From contig NZ_AP022599.1 of assembly GCF_010725725.1 (NCBI RefSeq), positions 3,472,001-3,536,000 of the forward strand: 64,000 bases of DNA, given 5' to 3'. Under the pieces are notes generated by a model. It was not told the origin of the DNA, did not search any database, and saw only the letters and a program-made list of their open reading frames with translations. The position numbers and the translations under genes were made by a program. Below, piece after piece: positions 8,738-17,108 of the stretch. The DNA comes from Mycolicibacterium pulveris. GTDB lineage: Bacteria; Actinomycetota; Actinomycetes; Mycobacteriales; Mycobacteriaceae. Positions within the stretch are counted from its first letter, which is position 1. Every line of letters starts with the position of its first letter.

Positions 8738-8943
8738 CCCGTTCGGGTGACGCCCATCACTTTTAAGCGGCTTGATTACGCTTGCGCGCGAACGCATCCC
8801 AGCATGTCGGCTGTGATTTGGCGCTCACTTTTCGGCCCTCAACCTGAGAGCGCGTCACCTCGCCGAATCCCGATTCGCACACGAACCGTTTACGGCGGCG
8901 GCAAAAGCGCACGTTAAGCAGACGTTACTGAACGACCCTGAAG

Positions 8944-8963
8944 GGTAACGAATCGGTAACGAA
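8944..8963. promoter_or_regulatory. Direct repeat GGTAACGAA, 11-bp period, upstream of the beta-propeller gene
   Basis: GGTAACGAA occurs at 8944-8952 and again at 8955-8963, exactly 11 bp apart, that is one helical turn on the same face. It lies in a 367-bp gene-free interval (8738-9104) that otherwise shows no ORF. The arrangement is typical of a response-regulator operator. The binding protein is unknown; the beta-propeller gene downstream resembles Rv1057, reported in M. tuberculosis to be under two-component control, so a regulator of that kind is plausible. Confidence 0.4.
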
Positions 8964-9104
8964 GAAATTCCTAAGCGGTGTCTGAGAGTTATCGGCGATC
9001 GCGACCGGTCGCCGTCCGCGGCGAGGAAAAACTGTCGGTGACCATCGCTAGACTCGGATGAAAATCACGCCCAAAGGCGTAGTAACACTTGGAATCTAGG
9101 GCCG

Positions 9105-10202
9105 GTGAACGCCAAGACCGGCGGAGGTACCGATTACGAAATGGCTAACGTTATGACGCCGGTGATGCAGGCGAAGACTACTGGTTCGAAAGTGACTGAA
9201 GGTGTTCACGGCGGCCCGGATGTGAGCTTGGTGGGATCCGCGCCGGTGCGTCGTGGTCCGATCGGCGATATCGCCGCGGCCGACGGTGTGATCGTGGTCG
9301 CCAACTACGGCGACGACAGCATCGCGGTGCTCAACGCGGCCACGCTGGCCGTGGAGAGCATCATCGCGGTGCCAGGCGAACCCGTCGCGGTGGCCGTCGC
9401 CGACGACCGGGCCTACGTCAGCACCTCGTCGTGGACACACGACGAGATCGCGGTCGTCGACCTCACCGCCAAGAGCGTGATCGCGACATACGACCTCGCC
9501 TTCAACGTCACGGCACTGACCGTCAGCCCCGACGGCAAGCGGGTGTTTGCCGGGCGGACCGGTGACGGCTACGCCGACGTGGCCGTCATCGACGTGCCCG
9601 CGGAGCGCATGGGCACCATCGACATCGCCACCGGTGCGGGTATCGGCATCGACGCCGTGGAACGCGACGCCACCGGCAAGCGCCTGTACGTGGGCACCAC
9701 CGACGCCCGCGGCGGCGCGCTCGTCGTCGTCAACGTGGAGACCGCGCGCGTCGAGCGCACCGTGCAGCTCGGCGCGCCGATCCGGGACGTCGCCGTCGCC
9801 GACGGCACCGTCTACGTGCTGACGTCGGACCGCGCCCGCGGCGGCGTCGTGCACGTGGTCGCCCGGGCCACCGGCCGGATCACCGGAACCATCCAACTCG
9901 GGGGCGCGCCCACCCAGCTGACCATGGGTGCGAACGACACCCACGCATACGTCGTCGACTACGACAGGGTCGCGGTGCTGTGCACGCTCACCCACAAGGT
10001 CATCGACACGCTCATGGTGGGCGCTCGGCCGTCGAGCGTCGCGGTGGGCGCCGGCGGTACTCGCCTGAATGTCGCGGACTACACCGGCGTCGTCAGCGCA
10101 TACCACGTCGAGACGGCCACACCGCTGATGTACTCGGATTTCGTGGCCACCGACCCCATCGTGATGCCCGAGGTCGCCGACCTAGAGCCGGCCACCGCCT
10201 AA
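9105..10202 (+). CDS. YVTN/YncE-type beta-propeller protein (Rv1057-like)
   Basis: A 365-residue protein built of about seven repeats of the type VIVVANYGDDSIAVLN...VIAVPGEPVAVAV, the YVTN/YncE propeller repeat. The blades run from about residue 50 to the C-terminus. No signal peptide or transmembrane segment is visible, so it is probably cytosolic. The start is uncertain: GTG 9105 is listed, but ATG 9141 and ATG 9153 are in frame and none has an ideal ribosome-binding site. Size and position relative to the Rv1059-like gene suggest the Rv1057 orthologue. Function unknown; propellers usually mediate binding. Confidence 0.7.
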   Translation: MNAKTGGGTDYEMANVMTPVMQAKTTGSKVTEGVHGGPDVSLVGSAPVRRGPIGDIAAADGVIVVANYGDDSIAVLNAATLAVESIIAVPGEPVAVAVADDRAYVSTSSWTHDEIAVVDLTAKSVIATYDLAFNVTALTVSPDGKRVFAGRTGDGYADVAVIDVPAERMGTIDIATGAGIGIDAVERDATGKRLYVGTTDARGGALVVVNVETARVERTVQLGAPIRDVAVADGTVYVLTSDRARGGVVHVVARATGRITGTIQLGGAPTQLTMGANDTHAYVVDYDRVAVLCTLTHKVIDTLMVGARPSSVAVGAGGTRLNVADYTGVVSAYHVETATPLMYSDFVATDPIVMPEVADLEPATA

Positions 10203-10230
10203 CGCCGGCCGCGCCGGCGGGGAAATTTTT
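10203..10230 (+). terminator. Intrinsic terminator after the beta-propeller gene
   Basis: A 7-bp GC stem CGCCGGC (10203-10209) and GCCGGCG (10213-10219) with a 3-nt loop, followed by GGGAAATTTTT. It begins directly at the stop codon of the beta-propeller gene. Confidence 0.6.
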
Positions 10231-10273
10231 CGCAGAGCCGTTGAACCTCTGTTGCGGTTGCCCCGTTGAACCG

Positions 10274-10300
10274 CTGTGAAGGCCACCGGGGCCTTCACAG
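10274..10300 (+). promoter_or_regulatory. Perfect 11-bp hairpin directly before a ribosome-binding site
   Basis: CTGTGAAGGCC at 10274-10284 pairs perfectly with GGCCTTCACAG at 10290-10300 across a 5-nt loop. It ends immediately before the ribosome-binding purines AGGGAAAGGGG of the gene at 10319. No U-tract follows, so it looks like a 5' leader hairpin that could affect translation rather than a terminator. Confidence 0.4.
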
Positions 10301-10318
10301 AGGGAAAGGGGCGCGGCC

Positions 10319-10609
10319 ATGCGCGCGACGCTGTTGATACTGGCCGGGATCGCCGCGGCGGCCTGCGGGGCGATTGCCGTGCCCGTCGCGTCGGCGGCCG
10401 AATCGGCGGAGCTGACGATCGCCACCCTGGAGGCGCAGGGGTTCGACGTGAAGGTCAACAAGATCGGCAGCGCATCGCTGGACGAATGCGTGATCACCGA
10501 TATCCGGAAGCCAAGGGAGCGAACGGAATTGGTGCGCCGCGGGGACGACCTGGTCCAGGTGGTCACCCAGCGGTCGATCACCGTCACGGCCGACTGTTCG
10601 CGGCGCTGA
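10319..10609 (+). CDS. Small secreted protein, paralogue of the convergent gene at 10670
   Basis: A 96-residue protein with a signal peptide (RATLLILAGIAAAACGAIAV, cleavage near ASA-AES). The mature domain is about 70 residues: TLEAQGFDVKVNKIGSASLDECVITDIRKP ... ITVTADC. The pattern of Gln-Gly-aromatic/Val, KIG, one central Cys (ECVIT) and one terminal Cys (ADCSRR) is shared with the neighbouring convergent protein and with a family of short mycobacterial exported proteins. Function unknown. Strong purine-rich ribosome-binding site before ATG 10319. Confidence 0.8.
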   Translation: MRATLLILAGIAAAACGAIAVPVASAAESAELTIATLEAQGFDVKVNKIGSASLDECVITDIRKPRERTELVRRGDDLVQVVTQRSITVTADCSRR

Positions 10610-10615
10610 CTCAGC

Positions 10616-10664
10616 GATTTGGGCGTAGTTGGTCACGCTCACCGTGACCAACTACGCCCAAATC
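10616..10664. repeat. Intergenic palindrome family A, copy 1
   Basis: A perfect 22-bp inverted repeat: arm 10616-10637 (begins GATTTGGGCGTAG) and arm 10643-10664 (ends CTACGCCCAAATC), 5-nt loop. It fills the gap between two convergent genes. A related copy sits at 40787-40839, also between convergent genes. Likely a bidirectional terminator or a dispersed palindromic repeat. Confidence 0.8.
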
Positions 10665-10669
10665 ACCAG

Positions 10670-10984
10670 CTAGTGGCGGCGACAGTCCAGCGAGACCGAG
10701 ATCGGTTGGCTGATGGTCACCGGAAACAGCACGCCGTCGTTTCGACCGCCCAGCAGCGGCATCAACTGGGTGAACTCCTGCGGATTGCGGACGCTGGTGA
10801 CCACGCACTCCGACATCGGGGCGGTGCCGATCTTGTCGATCGTGACGTTGTAGCCCCTGTCCTGCAGCCTGTTGATCACTTCCTGGGCTGAATCGCCGTC
10901 ATCGGCGGCCGCGACGCCGGCAGGTGCGGCGATCGCCGCGTATGCGACGGCCGCAGCCCCGGCGAGGATCCATGTGGTCCGCAT
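10670..10984 (-). CDS. Small secreted protein, paralogue of the gene at 10319
   Basis: A 104-residue protein starting at ATG 10984. Signal peptide about residues 1-27 (RTTWILAGAAAVAYAAIAAPAGVAA). The mature part (INRLQDRGYNVTIDKIGTAPMSECVVTSVRNPQEFTQL ... ISVSLDC) aligns along its whole length with the protein encoded convergently at 10319, including both cysteines. The two genes are therefore paralogues in a tail-to-tail arrangement around a perfect palindrome. Function unknown. Confidence 0.8.
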   Translation of the reverse strand: MRTTWILAGAAAVAYAAIAAPAGVAAADDGDSAQEVINRLQDRGYNVTIDKIGTAPMSECVVTSVRNPQEFTQLMPLLGGRNDGVLFPVTISQPISVSLDCRRH

Positions 10985-11002
10985 GAGCTCAATGATCCCT
11001 CA

Positions 11003-12193
11003 TCAGCGCTCGGCGCGCTGATAAGCGGTCACGACCGCGGCACCGCCGAGCCCGATGTTGTGCTGCAGCGCGGCGTTGACGCCGTCGACCTGACGCTTGT
11101 CGGCGGTGCCGCGCAGCTGCCACGTCAACTCGGCACATTGGGCCAACCCCGTCGCTCCCAGCGGATGGCCCTTGGAGATCAGCCCGCCCGACGGGTTGAC
11201 GACCCAGCGCCCGCCGTAGGTGGTGTCATTGTTGTCGATCAGCTTCGGCGCTTCGCCCTCGGCGCACAGTCCCAGCGCCTCGTAGAGCAGCAACTCGTTG
11301 GCCGAGAAGCAGTCGTGCAATTCGATCACCTGGAAGTCGGCCGGTCCAAGCCCGGACTGCTCGTAAACCTGGTGTGCGGCTTGCACGTTCATGTCGTAGC
11401 CGATGAGGTTCTTGGCCGAGCCGTCGAAGCTCGACTGGAAGTCGGTGGTCATCGCCTGCCCGACGATCTCCACGGCCTGGCCGGCCAGGTTGTGCTTGTC
11501 GACGAACGCCTCGCTGGCCACGATCGCCGCGCCCGAACCGTCGGAGGTCGGTGAGCACTGCAGCTTGGTCAGCGGATCGGAGATCATCTTCGCCGCCAGG
11601 ATGTCCTCGAGGGTGTACTCCTCCTGGAACTGCGCGTACGGGTTGTTCACCGAGTGCTTGTGGTTCTTCAGCCCGATCTTCGCGAAATGCTCAGCGGTGC
11701 TGCCGTGTTGGCGCATGTGTTCGCGACCGGCCGCACCGAACATCCACGGCGCCACCGGAAAAGCGAACTCGTCGATCTCGGCCATCGCCTTGACGTGCTT
11801 GCCCATCGGGGACTCACGGTCCTCGTAGCCGCCCTGCAGCGAGCCGGGCTGCATCTTCTCGAAGCCGAGTGCGATCACGCAGTCGGCGAGCCCGCCGCGG
11901 ATTGTCTGCGCGGCAAGGAACAGCGCCGTGGAACCCGTCGAGCAGTTGTTGTTGACGTTGGCGATCGGGATACCGGTCATGCCGAGCTCGTAGAGCGCCC
12001 GGTTGCCCGAGGTGGAATCACCCGCCACGTAGCCGACGAAGCCCTGCTGGACTTCCGAATAGTCGATGCCCGCGTCCTCGAGTGCCTTGGTGCCGGACTC
12101 CTTGGCCATCTGCGGGTAGTCCCAGCCCTCGCGACGGCCCGGCTTCTCGAACTTCGTCATCCCGACGCCGACGACATAAACCCGGTTTGGCAT
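11003..12193 (-). CDS. Thiolase-fold lipid-transfer protein (SCP-x type acetyl-CoA acyltransferase)
   Basis: A 396-residue protein starting at ATG 12193 (AAAGGAAC ribosome-binding site), with the layout of the non-specific lipid-transfer/thiolase group: [15 protein letters not shown] (nucleophile Cys near residue 88), a mid-chain [26 protein letters not shown], and the C-terminal [17 protein letters not shown]is motif. These thiolases act in beta-oxidation of sterol side chains and branched acyl-CoAs. A KstR-type operator lies 122 bp upstream, between this gene and the divergent dehydrogenase-like gene, supporting a role in steroid catabolism. Confidence 0.85.
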   Translation of the reverse strand: MPNRVYVVGVGMTKFEKPGRREGWDYPQMAKESGTKALEDAGIDYSEVQQGFVGYVAGDSTSGNRALYELGMTGIPIANVNNNCSTGSTALFLAAQTIRGGLADCVIALGFEKMQPGSLQGGYEDRESPMGKHVKAMAEIDEFAFPVAPWMFGAAGREHMRQHGSTAEHFAKIGLKNHKHSVNNPYAQFQEEYTLEDILAAKMISDPLTKLQCSPTSDGSGAAIVASEAFVDKHNLAGQAVEIVGQAMTTDFQSSFDGSAKNLIGYDMNVQAAHQVYEQSGLGPADFQVIELHDCFSANELLLYEALGLCAEGEAPKLIDNNDTTYGGRWVVNPSGGLISKGHPLGATGLAQCAELTWQLRGTADKRQVDGVNAALQHNIGLGGAAVVTAYQRAER

Positions 12194-12314
12194 CTCTAGT
12201 TCCTTTCGCTGCGCTCTGCACACCCTAATCGCACGAGAAGACGCGTAGTCGACCAATTGCGGCACCAAAACCGCGACTTTGCGTCTGCTCGGCGGCAAGG
12301 AGGGGTACAACAGG

Positions 12315-12328
12315 TAGAACGTGTTCTA
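12315..12328. promoter_or_regulatory. KstR-type operator (TAGAACGTGTTCTA)
   Basis: TAGAAC-GT-GTTCTA at 12315-12328 fits the 14-bp KstR consensus TNNAACNNGTTNNA at every fixed position and is a palindrome apart from the central GT. It lies 122 bp upstream of the thiolase start and 19 bp upstream of the dehydrogenase-like start, so one site could control both divergent genes. KstR represses cholesterol catabolism genes in actinobacteria and is released by sterol-derived acyl-CoA. Confidence 0.8.
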
Positions 12329-12346
12329 GTTTTGTCAGGAGGCGCT

Positions 12347-13405
12347 ATGGGGTTGCGGGTCGTGCAGTGGGCCACCGGAGGGGTCGGCATCGCGGCCATC
12401 AAGGGTGTGCTCGAGCACCCCGACCTTGAACTCGCGGGCTGCTGGGTGCACTCCGCGGAGAAGGCAGGCAAGGACGTCGGCGAGATCATCGACGGCCCCG
12501 GCGCCGAACCGCTGGGTGTCACGGCCACCAACAGCATCGACGACATCCTGGCGCTGGACGCCGACGCGGTCGTCTACGCCCCGCTGCTGCCCAACCCCGA
12601 CGAGGTGGCCGCGCTGTTGCGCTCGGGCAAGAACGTGGTGACACCCGTCGGCTGGATCTATCCGAGCGAACGGCAGGCCGCGCCGCTGAAGGCCGCCGCG
12701 CTGGAGGGCAACGCGACGCTGCATGGCACCGGGATCGCGCCCGGCGGCATCAGCGAAAAGTTCCCGTTGATGTTTTCGGTCATGTCGACGGGGGTGACAT
12801 TTGTTCGCGCGGAGGAGTTTTCGGATCTTCGCACCTACGAGGCGCCCGACGTGGTGCGCCATGTGATGGGCTTCGGCGAGGTACCCGACAAGGCGCTGAG
12901 CGGGCCGATGCAGAAGCTGCTCGACGGCGGCTTCATCCAGGCGGTTCAGATGTGCGTCGACAAGATCGGGTTTCGTGCCGAGCCGAAAATCCGTTCGTCA
13001 CAAGAGATCGCCGTGGCCACGGCGCCGATCCCGTCGCCGATCGGCGAGATCGAGCCCGGGCAGGTCGCGGGCCGCAAGTTCCACTGGGAGGCGTTGGTCG
13101 ACAACGAGCCCGTCGTGCGGATCACGGTGAACTGGCTGATGGGAGAGGACAACCTCGACCCGGCGTGGACGTTCGGCCCCGAAGGGCAGCGCTATGAGAT
13201 CGAGGTGCGGGGCAACCCCGACATCTCGGTGTGCATCAAGGGTTTTCAGTCGGAGGTCGGCGGCCAGGGCCCGGAATACGGCGTCGTCGGGACCGCCGCG
13301 CACTGCGTGAACTCCATCCCCGCGGTGTGCGCGGCCGCTCCCGGCATCGCGACGTACCTGGATCTGCCGTTGATCAGCGGCAAGGCCGCCCCGCAATTGG
13401 GCTGA
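12347..13405 (+). CDS. NAD(P)-binding DapB-N-like oxidoreductase (Rv1059-like)
   Basis: A 352-residue protein, ATG 12347 behind AGGAGG (12337-12342). The N-terminal Rossmann motif is VVQWATGGVGIAAIKGV, close to the dihydrodipicolinate-reductase N-domain pattern; next come ADAVVYAPLLPNPDE and GKNVVTPVGW. The C-terminal half lacks DapB catalytic features and matches the uncharacterised mycobacterial group represented by Rv1059. Divergent from a thiolase across a KstR operator, so it probably reduces or binds a sterol-derived metabolite (inference). Confidence 0.8.
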   Translation: MGLRVVQWATGGVGIAAIKGVLEHPDLELAGCWVHSAEKAGKDVGEIIDGPGAEPLGVTATNSIDDILALDADAVVYAPLLPNPDEVAALLRSGKNVVTPVGWIYPSERQAAPLKAAALEGNATLHGTGIAPGGISEKFPLMFSVMSTGVTFVRAEEFSDLRTYEAPDVVRHVMGFGEVPDKALSGPMQKLLDGGFIQAVQMCVDKIGFRAEPKIRSSQEIAVATAPIPSPIGEIEPGQVAGRKFHWEALVDNEPVVRITVNWLMGEDNLDPAWTFGPEGQRYEIEVRGNPDISVCIKGFQSEVGGQGPEYGVVGTAAHCVNSIPAVCAAAPGIATYLDLPLISGKAAPQLG

Positions 13406-13415
13406 CGAACCGGGC

Positions 13416-14654
13416 TTAGGCCCGCGTCGGCGCGCGCAGCGCCGCGGGAAACGCCACCAGGTTCAACAGCAGCACGATCACGACCGGCCAGATCGCGGAT
13501 GAGCCCTGGGCGATACCGCCCAGGACGGCGCCGAACGCCGCGGTGGCGACGGCGACGAACACCGCGGAGAACCCCATCAGGGTCGCGCGCTGGTGTTCGG
13601 CGGCGAAGATGTTGATCCACGTGGTTGCGGCGGTGAGGATCGCCTGGTTGGCCACCGTCGCCAGCAGGATCACGATGCCGTGCATCCACGGTTCGGACCA
13701 GGCGTCGATTGCCTCACCCACGATGCAGAGCACCGCAGCGCACGAACTGACCCCTGCGCTGGCGACCAGCATGCCGCGCGCCGCGAACCTGGTGCGGTGC
13801 ACGAAGCCCCACAGCGGCGCTCCGACGATCAGACCTGCGCTGGTGGCGATTACCAGGATATGCAGGGTTCCGGCCTCGTCGGCGTGATCCTCCGCCGTAT
13901 GCAGGCTGTAGAACGTCGAGCCAAGGGCGATCGGAACGAACAGCAATTGGACGACCACGTAGCGGCGAAACCAGTCGTGACTGCGTGCGATGGCGAGACC
14001 GTCCCGATAAATTTCGCGTAATTGCCGCACCGCCCGCGCCGAATGCGAATGGATCGGTCCGATGAAAATTCCGACGACCCCGGCGGCCACCAATCCCGCC
14101 GTGCCCAGCCATAACAAGTCGACGTGGCTGGTAAGTGGGTCTCTGCTTTCCAGAACCGGCAGCACCATGACGGCGGTCAGAATGGCGACGACCGCTCCGG
14201 CGGCGCTTTGATTCAGTATCAGATCGCCGCGACGAATTTCGTCCAATTTGCTGGATAGCACGTCAGAAAAGGCAATTCGCGATACCCCACTGGCGACGCC
14301 GAGCGCCACCGATGTGGTCAGAAAAATCGGCGCAATTCCGGTCCCCGCCACGGCGGCCATCCCGTTGACCACCAACATTGCCGCCATGACCAACGACGTT
14401 GCCACCAGGACCAGATGTCGCTGGTGCCGCGAGCGTTCCAGCACAAACGGCGACATCGAGTTCCCGAGGATCGCGCCGATGCTGTACGCAGGGAACACCA
14501 AGGCCGCGGCCCACAAGCTTCCGTGTTGCGCACAGATAAACGGCAGTACGACCGCGATATTCGCGAGTTGCATGCCGGTCGTGTAGAAAGTTCCCTGCGT
14601 CAGCAGAACCCCGTAGCGGTCGGCACGCGCATTTACGTAACCATCAGCAGACAT
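13416..14654 (-). CDS. Major facilitator superfamily transporter
   Basis: A 412-residue polytopic protein with about 10-12 hydrophobic segments in two halves, separated by a charged central loop (SARAVRQLREIYRDGLAIARSH, about residues 205-225). Typical MFS features: a substrate-side first helix, Gly-rich helices and an ERSRHQRHLV loop after helix 2. It may act in drug or metabolite export; substrate unknown. ATG 14654 is listed; an in-frame TTG at 14669 is an alternative. It ends 10 bp from the convergent Rv1059-like gene. Confidence 0.8.
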   Translation of the reverse strand: MSADGYVNARADRYGVLLTQGTFYTTGMQLANIAVVLPFICAQHGSLWAAALVFPAYSIGAILGNSMSPFVLERSRHQRHLVLVATSLVMAAMLVVNGMAAVAGTGIAPIFLTTSVALGVASGVSRIAFSDVLSSKLDEIRRGDLILNQSAAGAVVAILTAVMVLPVLESRDPLTSHVDLLWLGTAGLVAAGVVGIFIGPIHSHSARAVRQLREIYRDGLAIARSHDWFRRYVVVQLLFVPIALGSTFYSLHTAEDHADEAGTLHILVIATSAGLIVGAPLWGFVHRTRFAARGMLVASAGVSSCAAVLCIVGEAIDAWSEPWMHGIVILLATVANQAILTAATTWINIFAAEHQRATLMGFSAVFVAVATAAFGAVLGGIAQGSSAIWPVVIVLLLNLVAFPAALRAPTRA

Positions 14655-14815
14655 ACGGAATCTGCGCAAGAGCCTACTAGCGTCTGACTATCCGTAATGC
14701 GAAATAGAGAACTTTGCTGACGTGCACTCTCTGATTTTCTGTGATTTTTTGCGCCTGGGCAAAAGTCGCATTGTTAGCTTCGTCGGTAGAAAATCTGGCA
14801 CACTCGCCGTCTGTG

Positions 14816-15664
14816 ATGAAACGCGCGCTGGTGCTCGCCGGCGGTGGGCTGGCCGGAATCGCCTGGGAAACCGGAATTCTGACGGGGATCGCCGACGAGT
14901 CGCCGCAGACGGCGAAGGCTTTGGTGGAGTCGGAGGTGCTGGTCGGCACCTCGGCGGGCTCGGCGGTCGCGGCGCAGTTGTCCAGCGGCCTGAGCTTGGC
15001 CGCCCTCTACCAGCGGCAGACCGCCCCGATGTCGGCCGAGCTCAGCCCGGGCGCGGGCGTCGACGACATCACCGAGCTGTTTCTCACCGCGATCACCCAG
15101 CCGGGCACCAAGGCCGAACAGCTGCAGAGGATCGGCGCCGTCGCGGCCTCGACCCCGACCGTGCCCGAACCCGTGCGCCGCGAGGTGATCGCCCACCGGC
15201 TGCCCAGCCACCGCTGGCCGGACCGACACCTTCGCATCAGCGCGATCGACATCGCCACAGGCGAACTCGTCGCATTCGACCGGACATCCGGTGTCGAGTT
15301 GGTCGACGCGGTCGCCGCGAGTTGCGCCGTGCCTGGCGTGTGGCCGCCGGTCACCATCGGCGACCGTCGCTACATGGACGGCGGTGTCGGCAGCTCGGTG
15401 AACATGGTCCTGGCCGCGGATTGCGACGTCGCGGTGGTGTTGGTTCCGCAGGGCGAATCGACGCCTGCGCCGTTCGGCGTCAGCACCTCCGAGGAGATCG
15501 GCGCGTTCGACGGGGCGGCGTTCGCGGTGTTCGCCGACGGCGCGTCGCTGCGGGCCTTCGGCAAGGATCCGCTCGATCCGCGCTGCCGCATACCGTCGGC
15601 CTCGGCGGGCCGGCGCCAGGGCAGGCGAGTAGCGAGCGAGATCGCTGACTTTCTCGCGCGCTGA
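14816..15664 (+). CDS. Patatin-like phospholipase (Rv1062-like)
   Basis: A 282-residue protein starting at ATG 14816 (GTG 14813 directly before it is also possible). Patatin signatures in order: the oxyanion Gly-rich loop LVLAGGGLAGIAWE at the N-terminus, nucleophile elbow [13 protein letters not shown] (GTSAG), and catalytic-dyad Asp in YMDGGVGSS. Expected activity is acyl-ester or phospholipid hydrolysis in the cytosol or at the membrane. Tail-to-tail with a second patatin gene, only one base between the two stop codons. Confidence 0.85.
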   Translation: MKRALVLAGGGLAGIAWETGILTGIADESPQTAKALVESEVLVGTSAGSAVAAQLSSGLSLAALYQRQTAPMSAELSPGAGVDDITELFLTAITQPGTKAEQLQRIGAVAASTPTVPEPVRREVIAHRLPSHRWPDRHLRISAIDIATGELVAFDRTSGVELVDAVAASCAVPGVWPPVTIGDRRYMDGGVGSSVNMVLAADCDVAVVLVPQGESTPAPFGVSTSEEIGAFDGAAFAVFADGASLRAFGKDPLDPRCRIPSASAGRRQGRRVASEIADFLAR

Positions 15665-15665
15665 A

Positions 15666-16625
15666 TCAGTCGTCCGGCGTGGATGTTTCGGGATTTTCGC
15701 CGTTGTCGAGTGCCTCGGCGGCCAACGTACGACCAACCTCGATCACCTCTGCGGCGCGGTGGAAATCCAGGCTGCGGCATGCGCTGCGCGGCACCTCGAT
15801 CAACAGGTCGGGCGGATAGTTGGCCAGCTGATGGCGCGCCAGCGCCGCCTGGGCGATGTCGATGCTGCGGTTCATCACCTCGAAGCTGCCCAGCTTGGGC
15901 ACCGTCGCTTCCTTGGTGGCATCGACCAGTTCCGCTTCGCTGTCGGTGGCAGCGGATTCCGAACCTGTTCGCACCGCGCTCGACTCGAACAGCGACGTGG
16001 TGCTGCGCCACACTCTGGTCAGCCACTCGGTGGTCCTCGGGCCGGCATCGTCGACGTCGTCGGTACCGCCGGATTCGCTGCCCGCCAACGAAACCGCGAT
16101 CGTGAGGTCGGCGTTGACGGCCGCGATCGGCGCCATCGGCAGCGGATCGAGGATTCCCCCGTCGGCGAGCAGCCGGCCGTCGAGCACATGCGGGGCGATC
16201 ACCCCGGGAATGGCGATCGACGCGCGGATCGCCGCGTCGACCGGGCCGCGCTGAAGCCACACCGACTTGCCCGCGATCAGATCCGTGGTCACCGCGGTGT
16301 AGGGGATCGGAAGCTCTTCGATGCGAACGGCACCGAGGATGTCGCGCACGGCGTCCAGGATCTTGGTCGCGCGTAGCACACCCGAAGCGGTGATCGAGGG
16401 ATCCAACAGCCGCAAAACCGCACGCTGGGTCAACGCTTTCGCCCAGTCGGCGAACTGATCGAGTTTGTGTGCCGCGCGCAGGCCACCGACCAGCGCGCCC
16501 ATCGACGAACCGGCGATCCCAACGATCTCGTAGCCGCGGTCCTCCAGTTCGTTGATGACGCCGATATGGGCGTATCCCCGTGCGCCCCCGCTGCCAAGTG
16601 CCAGCGCGACACGCTTGTCAGCCAT
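15666..16625 (-). CDS. Patatin-like phospholipase, RssA type (Rv1063c-like)
   Basis: A 319-residue protein with the RssA/NTE patatin pattern: LALGSGGARGYAHIGV (oxyanion loop and helix), GIAGSSMGALVGGL (GSSMG elbow), and LLADGGILDPLP (Asp-Gly-Gly dyad). A C-terminal extension of about 110 residues contains an acidic, Ser/Thr-rich segment. Start ATG 16625. It converges on the Rv1062-like patatin, and lpqV lies upstream on the same strand with 27 bp between them. Confidence 0.85.
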   Translation of the reverse strand: MADKRVALALGSGGARGYAHIGVINELEDRGYEIVGIAGSSMGALVGGLRAAHKLDQFADWAKALTQRAVLRLLDPSITASGVLRATKILDAVRDILGAVRIEELPIPYTAVTTDLIAGKSVWLQRGPVDAAIRASIAIPGVIAPHVLDGRLLADGGILDPLPMAPIAAVNADLTIAVSLAGSESGGTDDVDDAGPRTTEWLTRVWRSTTSLFESSAVRTGSESAATDSEAELVDATKEATVPKLGSFEVMNRSIDIAQAALARHQLANYPPDLLIEVPRSACRSLDFHRAAEVIEVGRTLAAEALDNGENPETSTPDD

Positions 16626-16652
16626 GTCGCCATTGTCCCTGTTGCGCGGTGA

Positions 16653-17087
16653 TCAGCCGCAGAGCGCGTCGGCGGCGGCACGGACCGCCACGATGACGGC
16701 TGCCTGGCGCGGTGCAGACAACTGCGACCACGGGGTGCCGTAGGTGGCGGGGCCCGCCGAATCCGACGATTGCAGCATGCCCAGAAACGGCTCGATCTGA
16801 TCGTGCGGGTCGCCGCCCTGCTGCGCCATCCATTCCCGCGCGGCGGTGCAGGCTTTGTAGTACTCGTCTTCTGTCGAGTCGGCAGGTGCGCCGACGGCCG
16901 TCGTCACGCCGCCGGGGGAGACCGCGACGGAGCCGGGTGCGGCCGTCGGTGTCTCGGATCGTTCGGAGGTGGTCGACGTCGGCGACGACGTCGGCTCGGT
17001 GCCGGGATCCGACGAACATGCCGTGACGACGCCGAGGCCGGCGATCACCGAGGTCGCCGCGAAGGCATACCGAAAGCGCGAGCGCAT
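16653..17087 (-). CDS. lpqV: Lipoprotein LpqV
   Basis: A 144-residue lipoprotein: basic n-region RSRFRYAF, hydrophobic core, and lipobox GVVTAC with Cys acylation near residue 26. The mature part starts with a Ser/Thr/Pro linker and ends in a compact domain with CTAAREWMAQQGGDP and YGTPWSQLSAPRQAAVIVA. Position between the RssA-type patatin and the Gly-rich gene matches lpqV (Rv1064c). ATG 17087 is chosen over an upstream TTG. Function unknown. Confidence 0.8.
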   Translation of the reverse strand: MRSRFRYAFAATSVIAGLGVVTACSSDPGTEPTSSPTSTTSERSETPTAAPGSVAVSPGGVTTAVGAPADSTEDEYYKACTAAREWMAQQGGDPHDQIEPFLGMLQSSDSAGPATYGTPWSQLSAPRQAAVIVAVRAAADALCG

Positions 17088-17108
17088 GCCCGCCAATCTA
17101 TGCAATCG

